Part shown: one piece after another, positions 8,801 through 18,654 of the stretch
How positions within the stretch are numbered: position 1 is the stretch's first letter
Layout of the letters: every line of letters begins with the position of its first letter
Origin: Ruegeria sp. TM1040
GTDB taxonomy: Bacteria > Pseudomonadota > Alphaproteobacteria > Rhodobacterales > Rhodobacteraceae
Length of the DNA stretch: 64,000 nt
Reading direction: 5' to 3'
Assembly (NCBI RefSeq): GCF_000014065.1
Contig: NC_008044.1
Coordinates: forward strand, 1,635,501 to 1,699,500
Notes under the pieces: generated by a model
Told to the model about the DNA's origin: nothing
The model's input: only the letters and a program-made list of their open reading frames with translations
Database searches by the model: none
Made by a program: the position numbers and the translations under genes

Positions 8801-11662
8801 GTGTCCCTTTTCCTAATAGCAGCCCTGCCGTTTCTCGGCGCGCTGTTTCCCGCGCTTCTGATCCGCGCCGGTCGCAATGCCTCGGCCTCATCTGCCGGGC
8901 TGGCGACGGGACTTGCCTTTATTGGATTGATGCTACACGCCCCCGCCGTGATGCGCGGCGAGGTGATCCATGTGGGCGTCGACTGGCTGCCCGCGCTTGG
9001 GCTATCAGCCAATTTCTTTCTGGATGGGCTTGGGTTTCTCTTTGCTACCCTGATCCTCGGGATCGGCCTGTTGATCATTGTCTATGCGCGGTTTTACCTC
9101 TCGCGGCAGGATCCGATGGGGCAGTTCTACACCTACCTGCTGCTGTTCCAGGGCGCGATGGTGGGGATTGTTCTGTCCGACAACATCCTGCTTTTGCTGA
9201 TTTTCTGGGAACTTACGTCACTTTCCTCATTCCTGCTGATCGGCTATTGGAAACATCTGCCCGAAGGCCGTCAGGGTGCGCGGATGGCATTGACCGTCAC
9301 CGGCATGGGTGGGCTGGCCATGATTGGTGGCATGCTGATCCTCGGGCATATTGCCGGATCTTATGACATCAGCGTTATCTTGCAAAACAAGGACGCGATC
9401 CAATCCTCGGATCTCTATCTGCCGGCGCTGATCCTGATCCTCATCGGTGCCTTTACAAAATCGGCGCAGTTCCCGTTCCATTTCTGGCTGCCACATGCGA
9501 TGGCCGCGCCGACGCCGGTTTCGGCCTATCTGCACTCGGCCACCATGGTCAAAGCGGGGCTTTTCCTGATGGCGCGTCTGTGGCCGGTGCTTTCGGGCAC
9601 GCCGGAGTGGTTCTATATCGTTGCCACCACAGGCCTGATCACCATGGTGCTGGGTGCCGTGATTGCGCTCTTCAAGGATGACCTGAAGGCGCTCCTGGCG
9701 TTTTCGACAGTCTCGCATCTGGGCCTGATCACCATGCTTTTGGGTTTTGGCACCAAATACGCAGCCGTGGCGGCGGTGTTTCACATCATCAACCACGCGA
9801 CCTTCAAGGCGGCGCTCTTTATGTCGGCGGGGATCGTCGATCACGAGGCCCACACACGCGACATCAAACGCCTCGGCGGGTTGCGACACCTGATGCCGGT
9901 GACCTTTGTGATCGCGACAATCGCTTCGCTCTCGATGGCGGGTATTCCGCCGCTCAACGGGTTCCTCTCGAAGGAAATGATGCTGGATGCGGCAGAAAAG
10001 ACCTCCTGGCTCTCGTCGCCCTATATGATTGCAGGGCTTGCCACCTTTGCGGCGATGTTCTCGGCGGCGTATTCCTTCCGCTACATCGCGCATGTTTTCC
10101 TTGGCCCCAAGCGCGAGGACTACCCTGCAAAACCGCATGATCCGGGCTTTGGCATGTATGCCTCCCCCGCGCTTCTGGTGGTGCTGGTGGTGCTGATCGG
10201 CCTGTTCTCGGCCAAGCTCGTCGGGCCGCTGGTGGCGGCGTCGGCCAGTGCGGTCATCGGTGGCGAGAAACTGCCCTATTATTCGCTGAAGCTCTGGCAT
10301 GGGTTCACACCTGCGCTTTATATGTCGGTGGTCGCTGTGCTCGGTGGTCTGGTGCTTCTGTCACTGCATCGCCCGCTCGAACGCGTATGGAATGCGCTCC
10401 CGCGCCCCGAGGCCAAGGTGATCTTTGATGCGATCGTAAGCGCGCTGACCGGGCTCGTGCAGGGGCTGACCGGGCGGCTGCATGATGGATCGCTCACGCG
10501 GTATGCCGCGATCATGCTGAGCTTCACCGTCGCGATCAGCCTTTATGCCTATGTTACCGGGACGATGGGCCTGCCGACGCGGCCGATGCAAGAGGCGGGC
10601 GTGATGCCCATGGTGGCCTGGTTCTGCCTTGCGATGGCTGCGCTCTGTATCGTTGTGTTCCACCGCCAGCGCTTTGTCGCGCTGATCCTGATCGGCATTG
10701 TCGGCCTGATCGTGTCGATGTCCTTCAACTATCTCTCCGCGCCGGACCTTGCGCTGACGCAGATCTCGGTCGAGGTGGTCACCATCATTCTGATGCTGCT
10801 GGCGCTGAATTTCCTACCCAAGGAAACCCCGGTAGAAACACCGCTGTTCACCCGCATGCGCGATGGCGCCATCGCCATCATTGGCGGTCTGGGCGTCGGT
10901 GGGCTGATCTATGCAATGCTGGTGCGGGATTTCGCGTTCCCGGCGATCTCCGGCTTTCACATCGAGAACTCCTACAAAGGCGGTGGCGGCACCAATATGG
11001 TGAACGTGATCCTTGTGGACTTCCGCGGCTTTGACACTTTTGGCGAAATCATCGTGCTGGGCATCGCCGCTCTGGTGATCTTTGCCCTCACCGAAGCGGT
11101 CCTGTCGACACGCGTGCGCGCCTACCTCCTTAATCGCAAACCCGATCTGGAGCAGGCAGGCGACAGCCATCCCGGCATGATGGTGGTGGTCACACGGATG
11201 ATGATGCCGGTGGCCCTGATGGTCGCGGCCTATATCTTCTTCCGAGGGCATAACCTGCCGGGCGGTGGCTTTATCGCCGGTCTGGTCGCGGCGATTGCGG
11301 TGATCATGCAGTACATGGCATCTGGCTTTGGCTGGGCGACCGAACGCCAGCGCTACCCCTATCACGGGATCATCGGCTCGGGCGTGCTGATCGCTGCAGC
11401 CACGGGTCTTGGGGCCTGGTTCAACGACCAGCCCTTCCTGACGTCCGCCTTTGGGTATGTTCACATCGAACCGCTCAATGAGTTCGAGGTGGCCACGGCG
11501 GCGCTCTTTGATCTGGGCGTGTTCTTGGCGGTGGTCGGCGCGGTGATGCTGGCTCTTGAAAGCCTTGCGCGCTTTGCCTGGCAGCCCGGCACCGACTCTG
11601 AGCATGCCATTGAAATCAACCCTGCCCGCGATGCTGCGGCGCAAGACATGAAGGAGGTCTAA
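8801..11662 (+). CDS. mrpA: Mrp cation/proton antiporter subunit A fused to B (MrpAB/PhaAB type)
   Basis: A 953-residue polytopic inner-membrane protein. Residues about 60-430 are a complex-I NuoL-like channel with key charged residues in FWELTS (Glu137) and FTKSAQFPFHFWLP. Around 600-690 is the MrpA C-terminal extension (SAPDLALTQISVEVVTIILM). From about 785 the protein continues into a complete MrpB-like domain (GMMVVVTRMMMPVALMVAA, NLPGGGFIAGLVAA). No separate mrpB follows, which is the group-2 arrangement. The start is GTG with GGAGAG about 8 bases upstream; the ATG at 8796 is out of frame. The complex exchanges Na+ or K+ for protons and supports salt and alkali tolerance. Confidence 0.95.
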   Translation: MSLFLIAALPFLGALFPALLIRAGRNASASSAGLATGLAFIGLMLHAPAVMRGEVIHVGVDWLPALGLSANFFLDGLGFLFATLILGIGLLIIVYARFYLSRQDPMGQFYTYLLLFQGAMVGIVLSDNILLLLIFWELTSLSSFLLIGYWKHLPEGRQGARMALTVTGMGGLAMIGGMLILGHIAGSYDISVILQNKDAIQSSDLYLPALILILIGAFTKSAQFPFHFWLPHAMAAPTPVSAYLHSATMVKAGLFLMARLWPVLSGTPEWFYIVATTGLITMVLGAVIALFKDDLKALLAFSTVSHLGLITMLLGFGTKYAAVAAVFHIINHATFKAALFMSAGIVDHEAHTRDIKRLGGLRHLMPVTFVIATIASLSMAGIPPLNGFLSKEMMLDAAEKTSWLSSPYMIAGLATFAAMFSAAYSFRYIAHVFLGPKREDYPAKPHDPGFGMYASPALLVVLVVLIGLFSAKLVGPLVAASASAVIGGEKLPYYSLKLWHGFTPALYMSVVAVLGGLVLLSLHRPLERVWNALPRPEAKVIFDAIVSALTGLVQGLTGRLHDGSLTRYAAIMLSFTVAISLYAYVTGTMGLPTRPMQEAGVMPMVAWFCLAMAALCIVVFHRQRFVALILIGIVGLIVSMSFNYLSAPDLALTQISVEVVTIILMLLALNFLPKETPVETPLFTRMRDGAIAIIGGLGVGGLIYAMLVRDFAFPAISGFHIENSYKGGGGTNMVNVILVDFRGFDTFGEIIVLGIAALVIFALTEAVLSTRVRAYLLNRKPDLEQAGDSHPGMMVVVTRMMMPVALMVAAYIFFRGHNLPGGGFIAGLVAAIAVIMQYMASGFGWATERQRYPYHGIIGSGVLIAAATGLGAWFNDQPFLTSAFGYVHIEPLNEFEVATAALFDLGVFLAVVGAVMLALESLARFAWQPGTDSEHAIEINPARDAAAQDMKEV

Positions 11663-11666
11663 GAGC

Positions 11667-12020
11667 ATGGAGCTTCTTGTTGCATCCGCCGTTGGCCTGC
11701 TCACCGCGGCCGGGATCTACCTGATCCTGCGTCGGCGCACCTTTCCGGTGATCCTTGGCACGTCGCTGCTGTCTTATGCGGTGAATGTGTTTCTCTTTGC
11801 CACCGGGCGTCTGGCGACAGACGCGCCGCCGATCCTCAACAAATATGCCGAAGTCGCCTATGCCGACCCGCTGCCGCAGGCGCTGGTTCTCACGGCCATC
11901 GTGATCTCCTTTGGCATGACCGCGGTTGTGGTGATGGTGGCGCTCGCCGCCTATCTCAGCGCCCGCGACGACAATATCAACATGGACGACACTGCGCCTG
12001 CGCAGGGAGAGGACGCATGA
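11667..12020 (+). CDS. mrpC: Mrp antiporter subunit C
   Basis: A 117-residue protein with three transmembrane helices, related to NuoK, carrying the characteristic YLILRRRTFPVILGTSLLSY and DPLPQALVLTAIVISFGMTA segments. AAGGAGG lies upstream of the ATG. It follows mrpA by four bases and overlaps mrpD by four (ATGA). It is part of the same membrane complex. Confidence 0.95.
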   Translation: MELLVASAVGLLTAAGIYLILRRRTFPVILGTSLLSYAVNVFLFATGRLATDAPPILNKYAEVAYADPLPQALVLTAIVISFGMTAVVVMVALAAYLSARDDNINMDDTAPAQGEDA

Positions 12021-13639
12021 ACCATCTTCTGATTGCGCCCATCGTGCTGCCCGCATTGGTGGCGCCATTCATCATTATGACCTTGCGCTATCACATTGAT
12101 TTGCAGCGCATATTCTCTTTGACAACGAATGTGCTACTGGTTGCCATCGCGATGGCGCTGGCGGTACAGGCCGCAGATGGCACCGTGCAGGTCTACGAGC
12201 TCGGCGACTGGCAGGCGCCCTTTGGCATCGTGCTGGTGCTTGATCGGCTCTCGGCCATGATGGTGCTGCTGACCACCGTTCTGGCCCTTGCCGTAAACCT
12301 CTATGCAATCGGCAGCAAATGGGACGAGCGCGGCGCGAACTTTCATGCGCTCTATCTCTTTCAGCTCATGGGCGTCATCGGCGCGTTCCTGACGGGCGAT
12401 GCGTTCAACCTCTTTGTGTTCTTCGAAGTGCTCTTGATCGCGTCCTACGGGCTAATGATCCACGGCGGTGGTGCCCGGCGGTTTCAGGCAGGCGTGCAAT
12501 ATGTGGTGTTCAACCTTCTGGGTTCGACGCTGTTTCTGTTTGCGCTTGGCACCATCTACGGGGTGACCGGCACGCTCAACCTCGCGGATCTTGCGCAGCG
12601 CGTCGCCGAACTTCCGGCTGAAGACAGCGCCCTTATTCGCGTGGGCGCGGTGATGCTGCTTCTGGTCTTTGCGATCAAAGCCTCGCTGTTGCCGCTGCAT
12701 TTCTGGCTGCCAGCCTCCTATGCCAATGCACCCGCGCCGGTGGCCGCGCTCTTTGCGATCATGACCAAAGTTGGCGCCTATGCGATCCTGCGCGTCTATA
12801 CGCTGGTGTTCGGACCCGACGTCGCGGTGGTCGATGGGCTGGTGGAAAGCTGGTTGTTGCCTGCCGCGCTTTTGACCATTGCCATCGGGGCGATCGGAGT
12901 TCTGGGTTCCAAGGAAATCGGCAAGCTGATGTCCTTTGGCGCGATCACCTCTGTGGGCACGCTGCTCACGGCGATTGCGCTCTTTACGCCCGAGGCCACC
13001 TCGGCCGCGCTCTACTACACGGTGCATTCGACGCTGGCAGCCGCAGCGCTGTTCCTCGTGGCCGACATGGTGCGCGAACGCCAAGGCGGGGACATAGCCC
13101 CCAAGCCAGTCATGGCGCAAAGCGGGCTCATCTCGGTGCTCTTTTTCGTGGCGGCCATCGCCACGGCGGGCATGCCGCCTCTGTCCGGTTTCCTTGGCAA
13201 ACTGCTGATCCTTGACGCGGCGCGCGACAATACGCTTGCAGTCTGGGTCTGGGGCGTGATCCTCGTGAGCTCTCTTGTGACCATCATGGGATTTGCCCGC
13301 GCAGGCACTCTGATCTTCTGGAAAAGCCATGGTCTGCCCTCCGAGCAGCCCGCGGAGGAAGACGCAAGCGAGAGCGCCACAACGACGACAGAGCGCACAT
13401 CCGCCCTGCCCTTCGTGGCTTGTTTCTCGCTTCTGGCAGGGCTGGTCGCGCTGACCCTCTTTGCCGGACCGGTGACCCGCTATACCACGGCCACCGCTGC
13501 GGATCTCTTTGCGCCCGAGGCCTATATCGAGACGGTCCTTGCAAACCGCGACCGCCCGGTAGTTGAGCCCGACGCAGATGGCACAGACAAGGCCAAGGAC
13601 GATGGCGCCGCTGCGCCCAAATCGGAGGAGAGCAACTGA
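12017..13639 (+). CDS. mrpD: Mrp antiporter subunit D
   Basis: A 540-residue, roughly 14-helix homologue of NuoM/NuoN proton channels. Visible motifs are FFEVLLIASYGLMIHGGG (conserved Glu of TM5) and FAIKASLLPLHFWLPASYAN (conserved Lys of TM7). The last 40 residues are a charged, low-complexity tail (DADGTDKAKDDGAAAP) absent from many homologues. It is translationally coupled to mrpC and overlaps mrpE by one base (TGATG). Confidence 0.95.
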   Translation: MNHLLIAPIVLPALVAPFIIMTLRYHIDLQRIFSLTTNVLLVAIAMALAVQAADGTVQVYELGDWQAPFGIVLVLDRLSAMMVLLTTVLALAVNLYAIGSKWDERGANFHALYLFQLMGVIGAFLTGDAFNLFVFFEVLLIASYGLMIHGGGARRFQAGVQYVVFNLLGSTLFLFALGTIYGVTGTLNLADLAQRVAELPAEDSALIRVGAVMLLLVFAIKASLLPLHFWLPASYANAPAPVAALFAIMTKVGAYAILRVYTLVFGPDVAVVDGLVESWLLPAALLTIAIGAIGVLGSKEIGKLMSFGAITSVGTLLTAIALFTPEATSAALYYTVHSTLAAAALFLVADMVRERQGGDIAPKPVMAQSGLISVLFFVAAIATAGMPPLSGFLGKLLILDAARDNTLAVWVWGVILVSSLVTIMGFARAGTLIFWKSHGLPSEQPAEEDASESATTTTERTSALPFVACFSLLAGLVALTLFAGPVTRYTTATAADLFAPEAYIETVLANRDRPVVEPDADGTDKAKDDGAAAPKSEESN

Positions 13640-14136
13640 TGAAACTCCTGAACCGACTGCTTCCGCACCCTCTTTTGACGCTGATGCTGACAGTTATCTG
13701 GCAGCTTCTGGTCAACAAGGTCACGCCGAACTCGCTGCTGTTTGGGTTCTTCCTCGGGTTGCTGATCCCCTTTGTGACCCAGCCCTATTGGCCCAACCGC
13801 CCCAAACTCAAGAGCCCGCTGCGGCTTGCGACCTATGTGCTTTTGGTGTTCTGGGACATCGTCATGGCCAACATCACGGTGGCGCGCATCATCCTGTTCA
13901 TGCCCAACAGCAAGCGTCAGCCCACCTGGGTGTCGATCCCGCTTGAGATCCGCGCGCCCGAGGCCATCGCCATGCTGGGGGGCACCATCACCATGACCCC
14001 GGGCACGCTGACGGCGGATATTTCGTCGGACGGGCGCTATCTTCTGGTGCATTGCCTGCACGCGCCCAACCCGGATGAGGTGCGCGACGAGATCAAGACC
14101 CGCTACGAACGCCGCCTGAAGGAGATTTTCGAATGA
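13639..14136 (+). CDS. mrpE: Mrp antiporter subunit E
   Basis: A 165-residue protein with N-terminal transmembrane helices and a cytoplasmic C-terminal domain. It carries the family signature GGTITMTPGTLTADIS and the LLVHCLHAPNPDEVRDEI motif. It overlaps mrpF by four bases. MrpE has no complex-I counterpart and is needed for assembly or full activity of the antiporter. Confidence 0.95.
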   Translation: MKLLNRLLPHPLLTLMLTVIWQLLVNKVTPNSLLFGFFLGLLIPFVTQPYWPNRPKLKSPLRLATYVLLVFWDIVMANITVARIILFMPNSKRQPTWVSIPLEIRAPEAIAMLGGTITMTPGTLTADISSDGRYLLVHCLHAPNPDEVRDEIKTRYERRLKEIFE

Positions 14137-14402
14137 TCGAATATGCCTATATCTTCGCCTTCGGCTGTTTCGCCCTGGCGATGCTGATGAACCTCTGGAA
14201 AGTCGTGACAGGCACAGAGGTGACCGACCGGATCCTCGCGCTTGATACCATGTTCATCAACTCCATCGCCCTTGTGGTTCTCTTTGGGGTGTTCCTCAGT
14301 TCCGAGATCTTCTTTGAGGCCTCGCTGATCATGGCGATGCTCGGGTTCATCTCTACCGTGGCCTATGCGCGCTTCTTGCTGCGCGGCAACATCATCGAGT
14401 GA
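14133..14402 (+). CDS. mrpF: Mrp antiporter subunit F
   Basis: An 89-residue, three-helix membrane subunit with the conserved GTEVTDRILALDTMFIN segment, which contains the essential acidic residue region. It overlaps mrpE by four bases and lies 10 bases before mrpG. Confidence 0.94.
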   Translation: MIEYAYIFAFGCFALAMLMNLWKVVTGTEVTDRILALDTMFINSIALVVLFGVFLSSEIFFEASLIMAMLGFISTVAYARFLLRGNIIE

Positions 14403-14412
14403 GGAGAAAGAC

Positions 14413-14790
14413 ATGATTGCTGAAATTCTCATCACCGCATTCATCGCCCTCGGCGGGATCTTTGGTTTTGTGGGCTCCTTTGGCCTGCTCAAGCTCAATG
14501 ATCCGATGTCACGCATGCACGCCCCGACCAAGGCCACCACGCTGGGCGTCGGTGGCGTGCTTCTGGGCTCCATGCTGCACGCCATCGTTGTCGAAGGCCG
14601 CATCTCGGCACACGAGCTGCTGATCACGCTGTTTTTGCTGATCACGGCCCCGGTCACGGCAAATTTCCTTGCCAAGGTGTTTATCAACCAGCAGACACAG
14701 CCCAAAGATCTGCCCGTCCCCGGAGACTGCAAGCTCTGGGCGACGCACAACAAACCTGAACACCACACGGCCAGCAGCCCCGACGCCTAA
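14413..14790 (+). CDS. mrpG: Mrp antiporter subunit G
   Basis: A 125-residue three-helix subunit with the diagnostic GSFGLLKLNDPMSRMHAPTKATTLGVGG region. GAGGAGAAAG at 14401-14410 sets the start at 14413; the longer in-frame form overlaps mrpF and is not needed. It is the last mrp gene; the selD fusion begins 35 bases later and may be read from the same message. Confidence 0.94.
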   Translation: MIAEILITAFIALGGIFGFVGSFGLLKLNDPMSRMHAPTKATTLGVGGVLLGSMLHAIVVEGRISAHELLITLFLLITAPVTANFLAKVFINQQTQPKDLPVPGDCKLWATHNKPEHHTASSPDA

Positions 14791-14825
14791 CGCAGGGGGC
14801 CGCGGCCCGCGCCCCCCGGAGGCCC

Positions 14826-16991
14826 ATGATGCACGCTCCCCGCCTTCCCCTGACCCGCGATCTGGTTCTTGTGGGAGGCGGACACACCCATGCGCTTTTG
14901 CTCCGGATGTGGGGCATGAAGCCGCTTCCCGGCGTGCGACTAACGCTGATCAATCCCGGACCAACCGCGCCCTATTCAGGGATGCTGCCGGGGTTTGTCG
15001 CCGGTCACTACACGCGGGATGCCCTCGACATCGACCTGGTAAAGCTCGCGCGTTTTGCAGGCGCGCGGCTGATCTTGGGAGCCGCTGAAGAAATCGACCC
15101 GATCTCAAAGCGCATCACCGTGCCGGGACGACCCGCGATCGCCTATGACGTGGCCTCCATCGACATCGGCATAACATCGGCAATGCCAGAACTGGTGGGT
15201 TTTGACGATTTTGCCATTCCAGCCAAGCCCCTGGGCAGGTTTGCAACCCGCTGGGATGCCTTTCGCAATGGCTCCGATCCGGCCCGCATCGCCTGCATCG
15301 GTGGCGGTGTCGCTGGCGTAGAGCTGATCCTCGCAATGGCCCATGCGCTGCGCCAGCAGCAGCGACTGGCTCAGGCGACCCTGATCGATAGCGGATCTGT
15401 CCTTTCTGTGCTGACCTCGCAGAGCCAGACCCGCCTGCGCAAGGCGCTGGACGCCAACGGGGTACGCATCCTACAACAGACCCGGATCGACCACCTGAGC
15501 GCGGGTCGCATTCATCTTGAAGGCGGCCGGGTGATCGACAGCGATTTCACGGTTGGTGCAGCAGGCGCGCGCGCCTACGGCTGGCTTGAGACCTCGGGCC
15601 TTCAGCAGCATGAGGGGGCGCTGGTCATCTCTGAAACGCTCCAGACGTCGGACCCGGATGTATTTGCCTGTGGCGATTGCGCTCATATGGCCTATGCGCC
15701 CCGACCCAAGGCGGGCGTCTATGCCGTGCGTCAGGCTCCCGTGCTCTATCACAATCTCAAGGCGGTGCTTGGGGGCGGATCGCTGAAGTCTTATCAGCCG
15801 CAAAAGGACTATCTGAAGCTCATTTCCATGGGCGATAAATCGGCGCTCGCGGATCGTGACGGGCGCAGCTTTGCCGGTGGCCTCCTGTGGCGGTGGAAGG
15901 ATCACATCGACCGCAAATTTATGGGCAAGTTTTCCGCCCTGCCACAGATGCCCGCCCCCGCCCTGCCCCGCAGCCGCGCCAAAGGCATGGAGGCGGTGCT
16001 TGGGAGCAAACCCATGTGTGGGGGCTGTGGCTCGAAAGTCGGGCGGCACGCGCTACACGCGGGGCTTGGTGCTTTTTCCGGTGCGCAACGCGCTGATGTG
16101 ACGCCCCTGCCGGGGGATGACGCCGCACAGCTCATGACGGGCAGCGCGACACAGGTCATCAGCACCGATCACTTGCGGGCCTTTACCGAAGATCCGGTGG
16201 TGATGACTGCGATCGCCGCGCAACACGCGCTCAATGACATCTGGGCGATGGGAGCGCATCCACAGGCCGCAACCGTAACCCTGATCCTGCCCCGCCAATC
16301 AGCGGACTTGCAGGAACGTCTGCTCGCCGAGATCATGCATAGCGCCCATCAGGAAATGACAGCCGCCGGCGCGGCCATCGTGGGCGGTCATACCTCTTTG
16401 GGTGAAGAACTCACCATTGGTTTTACCCTGACCGGCCTATGCGAGACGCCCCCGTTGACGCTTGCGGGGGCGCAGGCGGGGGATCACCTGATCCTCACCA
16501 AACCGATTGGCTCCGGCACGCTGATGGCAGCAGAGATGTCGGGCACAGCGCCGGGCGCCTGTGTGGCAGAGGCGCTTGATCTGATGTGCCAGAGCCAGCG
16601 CGACGCCGCCACTGTTTTGCGCCCGGTGGCCCATGCGATGACGGATGTCACCGGCTTTGGCCTCTTGGGGCATTTGCAGGGCCTCTGTGCGGCCTCCGAC
16701 CTCGGAGCCGAAGTTGACTTTGATGCCATCCCGCTGATGGCGGGCGCTGCGGCGCTTGCGGAGGCAGGTGTGCGCTCTACCATCTTCGAGGACAACGCGG
16801 CTCTTCTGCCAGGGATCGGCACAGCCGGTGCGCGCGCGCTGCTCTTTGACCCGCAGACCTCGGGCGGGCTATTGGCCTCGGTTGATCCAGCGCGCGCATC
16901 CGACGCCCTTCGTGAGTTGAAAAACCATGGCTATCACGCTGCAAAGATTGGAGAAATACGTGATGCAGACCAAGGTATCGTGATCCGTTAG
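14826..16991 (+). CDS. selD: Fusion: FAD/NAD(P) oxidoreductase + selenide, water dikinase (SelD)
   Basis: A 721-residue two-domain protein. Residues 1 to about 380 are an NDH-2-like pyridine-nucleotide-disulfide oxidoreductase with an FAD site (LVLVGGGHTHALLL), PYSGMLPG, and the C-terminal FAD motif DPDVFACGDCAHM. Residues about 395-720 are SelD. In MCGGCGSKVG, Cys401 and Lys404 match the catalytic Cys and Lys of E. coli SelD, and the ATP/metal elements PGDDAAQL and GGHTSLGEELTIG follow. SelD makes selenophosphate from selenide and ATP. The reductase part may supply selenide or electrons (inference). GGAGG before 14826 supports the start. The neighbour selU uses the product. Confidence 0.93.
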   Translation: MMHAPRLPLTRDLVLVGGGHTHALLLRMWGMKPLPGVRLTLINPGPTAPYSGMLPGFVAGHYTRDALDIDLVKLARFAGARLILGAAEEIDPISKRITVPGRPAIAYDVASIDIGITSAMPELVGFDDFAIPAKPLGRFATRWDAFRNGSDPARIACIGGGVAGVELILAMAHALRQQQRLAQATLIDSGSVLSVLTSQSQTRLRKALDANGVRILQQTRIDHLSAGRIHLEGGRVIDSDFTVGAAGARAYGWLETSGLQQHEGALVISETLQTSDPDVFACGDCAHMAYAPRPKAGVYAVRQAPVLYHNLKAVLGGGSLKSYQPQKDYLKLISMGDKSALADRDGRSFAGGLLWRWKDHIDRKFMGKFSALPQMPAPALPRSRAKGMEAVLGSKPMCGGCGSKVGRHALHAGLGAFSGAQRADVTPLPGDDAAQLMTGSATQVISTDHLRAFTEDPVVMTAIAAQHALNDIWAMGAHPQAATVTLILPRQSADLQERLLAEIMHSAHQEMTAAGAAIVGGHTSLGEELTIGFTLTGLCETPPLTLAGAQAGDHLILTKPIGSGTLMAAEMSGTAPGACVAEALDLMCQSQRDAATVLRPVAHAMTDVTGFGLLGHLQGLCAASDLGAEVDFDAIPLMAGAAALAEAGVRSTIFEDNAALLPGIGTAGARALLFDPQTSGGLLASVDPARASDALRELKNHGYHAAKIGEIRDADQGIVIR

Positions 16992-17017
16992 CAGGAGCGC
17001 TCTTGGCCCTCTAAGGC

Positions 17018-18070
17018 TCAGGATGCGTCGAGCAGCTCCAAGATCCGCTGAGCTGCCTGTTTGCGCGCGGCCTCGTCAAGTCCCGTCAAGGCAACCTTGC
17101 GCTGGTCGCTCACCTCATATCGGCTGCGCGCCTTGCGATAGGCCGGATCATAGTGATCCGCCATCAGCCGCGCCACCAGCGCAGGTTTATCCCCCGCCGC
17201 GATGAGCTCGAACCAGGCATCTACTACAGCGCCTGAGCGGTGCTCGCGCAGAAGTCCGAGCTTTTCGCGCAGGGTCTCTGCGTTCGACAGGATGTCGTCG
17301 TAAGCCTCCAGCAAATAGGCACAACGCGCCGCGAAGGGCACCTCAAGATCAATCCGTGGCGCCGCCTTCATGGCATCCCAGAGGCTCGGAGGCAGGATCC
17401 GTGCGCCGATCTTGCTGGCTTCTGCCTCAACGAGCACCGGACGTGCCGGATCCATCTGGGCAAGAGCACAGGCGATGTAGCTTTCAAAGCGTTTCTGACT
17501 TGGCTGCCCGCCCGGCATCTCGCCCAAGAGCGAGCCACGATGCCCCGCAAAGCCTTCGAGATCCAACACCTGGCCGCCCATCTCGGCGACCTGTTTCAAG
17601 ATCTCGGTCTTGGCGGTTCCAGTGAGCCCGTCGAGCAGCATCAAACGATGCGCAAGCGGCGCCTCATACATCGCCTGATGCACAAGCCGGCGATAGCTCT
17701 GATAACCGCCCTTGACCACTTCGGCCCGCCAGCCAATCTGGCTCAGCATCCAGGTAAAGCTACCGGAGCGCTGACCGCCGCGCCAGCAATAGACCAGAGG
17801 TTTCCAACTGCCTTCGTGGTGGCTCAGCCGATGTTCAATATGGTCAGCGGCGTTGCGAAACACCATCGCTGCCCCGATCTTGCGCGCCAGAAACGGGCTC
17901 TGCTGCACATAAATTGTGCCCACGTCGGCGCGTTCGGCGTTGTCTAGCACTGGCAGATTGATCGCGCCGGGCACGTGATCCTCGGCGTATTCCGCCGGGC
18001 TGCGCACATCGATCACCGTGTCATGCCCATGCGCGAGAAAATCGGAAAGAGTTTGAAACATGAGAGCCAT
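17018..18070 (-). CDS. selU: tRNA 2-selenouridine synthase (MnmH/SelU)
   Basis: A protein of about 350 residues with an N-terminal rhodanese domain (VIDVRSPAEYAEDHVPGAIN). Its catalytic-loop cysteine lies in LVYCWRGGQRSGSF, near residue 94. A P-loop domain follows (LLDGLTGTAKTEIL, Walker A near residue 145). MnmH replaces the sulfur of 2-thiouridine at tRNA wobble position 34 with selenium from selenophosphate. It converges on the selD fusion with a 26-base gap, which matches function. The start is one of two close ATGs (18070 or 18061); the upstream GAGATGGGGC favours 18070. The longer frame to 18142 overlaps the marR leader and is unlikely. Confidence 0.93.
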   Translation of the reverse strand: MALMFQTLSDFLAHGHDTVIDVRSPAEYAEDHVPGAINLPVLDNAERADVGTIYVQQSPFLARKIGAAMVFRNAADHIEHRLSHHEGSWKPLVYCWRGGQRSGSFTWMLSQIGWRAEVVKGGYQSYRRLVHQAMYEAPLAHRLMLLDGLTGTAKTEILKQVAEMGGQVLDLEGFAGHRGSLLGEMPGGQPSQKRFESYIACALAQMDPARPVLVEAEASKIGARILPPSLWDAMKAAPRIDLEVPFAARCAYLLEAYDDILSNAETLREKLGLLREHRSGAVVDAWFELIAAGDKPALVARLMADHYDPAYRKARSRYEVSDQRKVALTGLDEAARKQAAQRILELLDAS

Positions 18071-18154
18071 GCCCCATCTCATAGGGGCAGAGGGCGGACA
18101 ACAAAATACGAAACATGGAGACTCCGCCCAGAAATCATGCAACGGACGACGCCC

Positions 18155-18622
18155 ATGTCAGACCTGGAACTGGAGATAGACACCCAACCCGCGACATTGA
18201 TCCGCCGTCTCAACCAGATTGCGGTGGCACGGTTCACCTCGACGATGAGCGCGGCGCAGCTGGACCTGACCCCGGTGCAGTATGCGGCCCTTTCGGCGCT
18301 CGAGGCGCATCCGGGTGTGGACCAGGCCACGCTTGCCACACATGTCGGCTATGATCGCGCAACGCTTGGCAAAGTGGTGGAGCGGCTGGAAGCCAAAACA
18401 CTTCTGATCCGCGAGGTAGACCCCAGAGACCGGCGCGCACGTTGTTTGCGCATCACCCAGAACGGAGCGCAGCTCTTGTCAAAGGTGCACCCTTTGGTAG
18501 AGGCTCTGCAGCCGCGCATATTGGACGGGCTCACTGCCGCCGAGCGCAAGGAACTGATCCGCCTGTTAGAAAAAGCAACGCGCGCTCAGTTCAGCGTCTC
18601 ACGAGAGACAGAACAGGCCTAG
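18155..18622 (+). CDS. MarR-family transcriptional regulator
   Basis: About 155 residues with a winged-helix DNA-binding domain: LTPVQYAALSALEAHPGVDQATLA, then DRATLGKVVERLEAKTLL, and the wing DPRDRRARCLRITQNG. ATG 18155 follows GGACGA; an earlier in-frame ATG at 18137 is also possible. It is divergent from selU with a short shared upstream region, so it could repress itself and selU. No clear palindrome was found there. The ligand is unknown. Confidence 0.88.
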   Translation: MSDLELEIDTQPATLIRRLNQIAVARFTSTMSAAQLDLTPVQYAALSALEAHPGVDQATLATHVGYDRATLGKVVERLEAKTLLIREVDPRDRRARCLRITQNGAQLLSKVHPLVEALQPRILDGLTAAERKELIRLLEKATRAQFSVSRETEQA

Positions 18623-18654
18623 CTGCGCCCGACTGTGCAGGCGACCAGTGCCGA

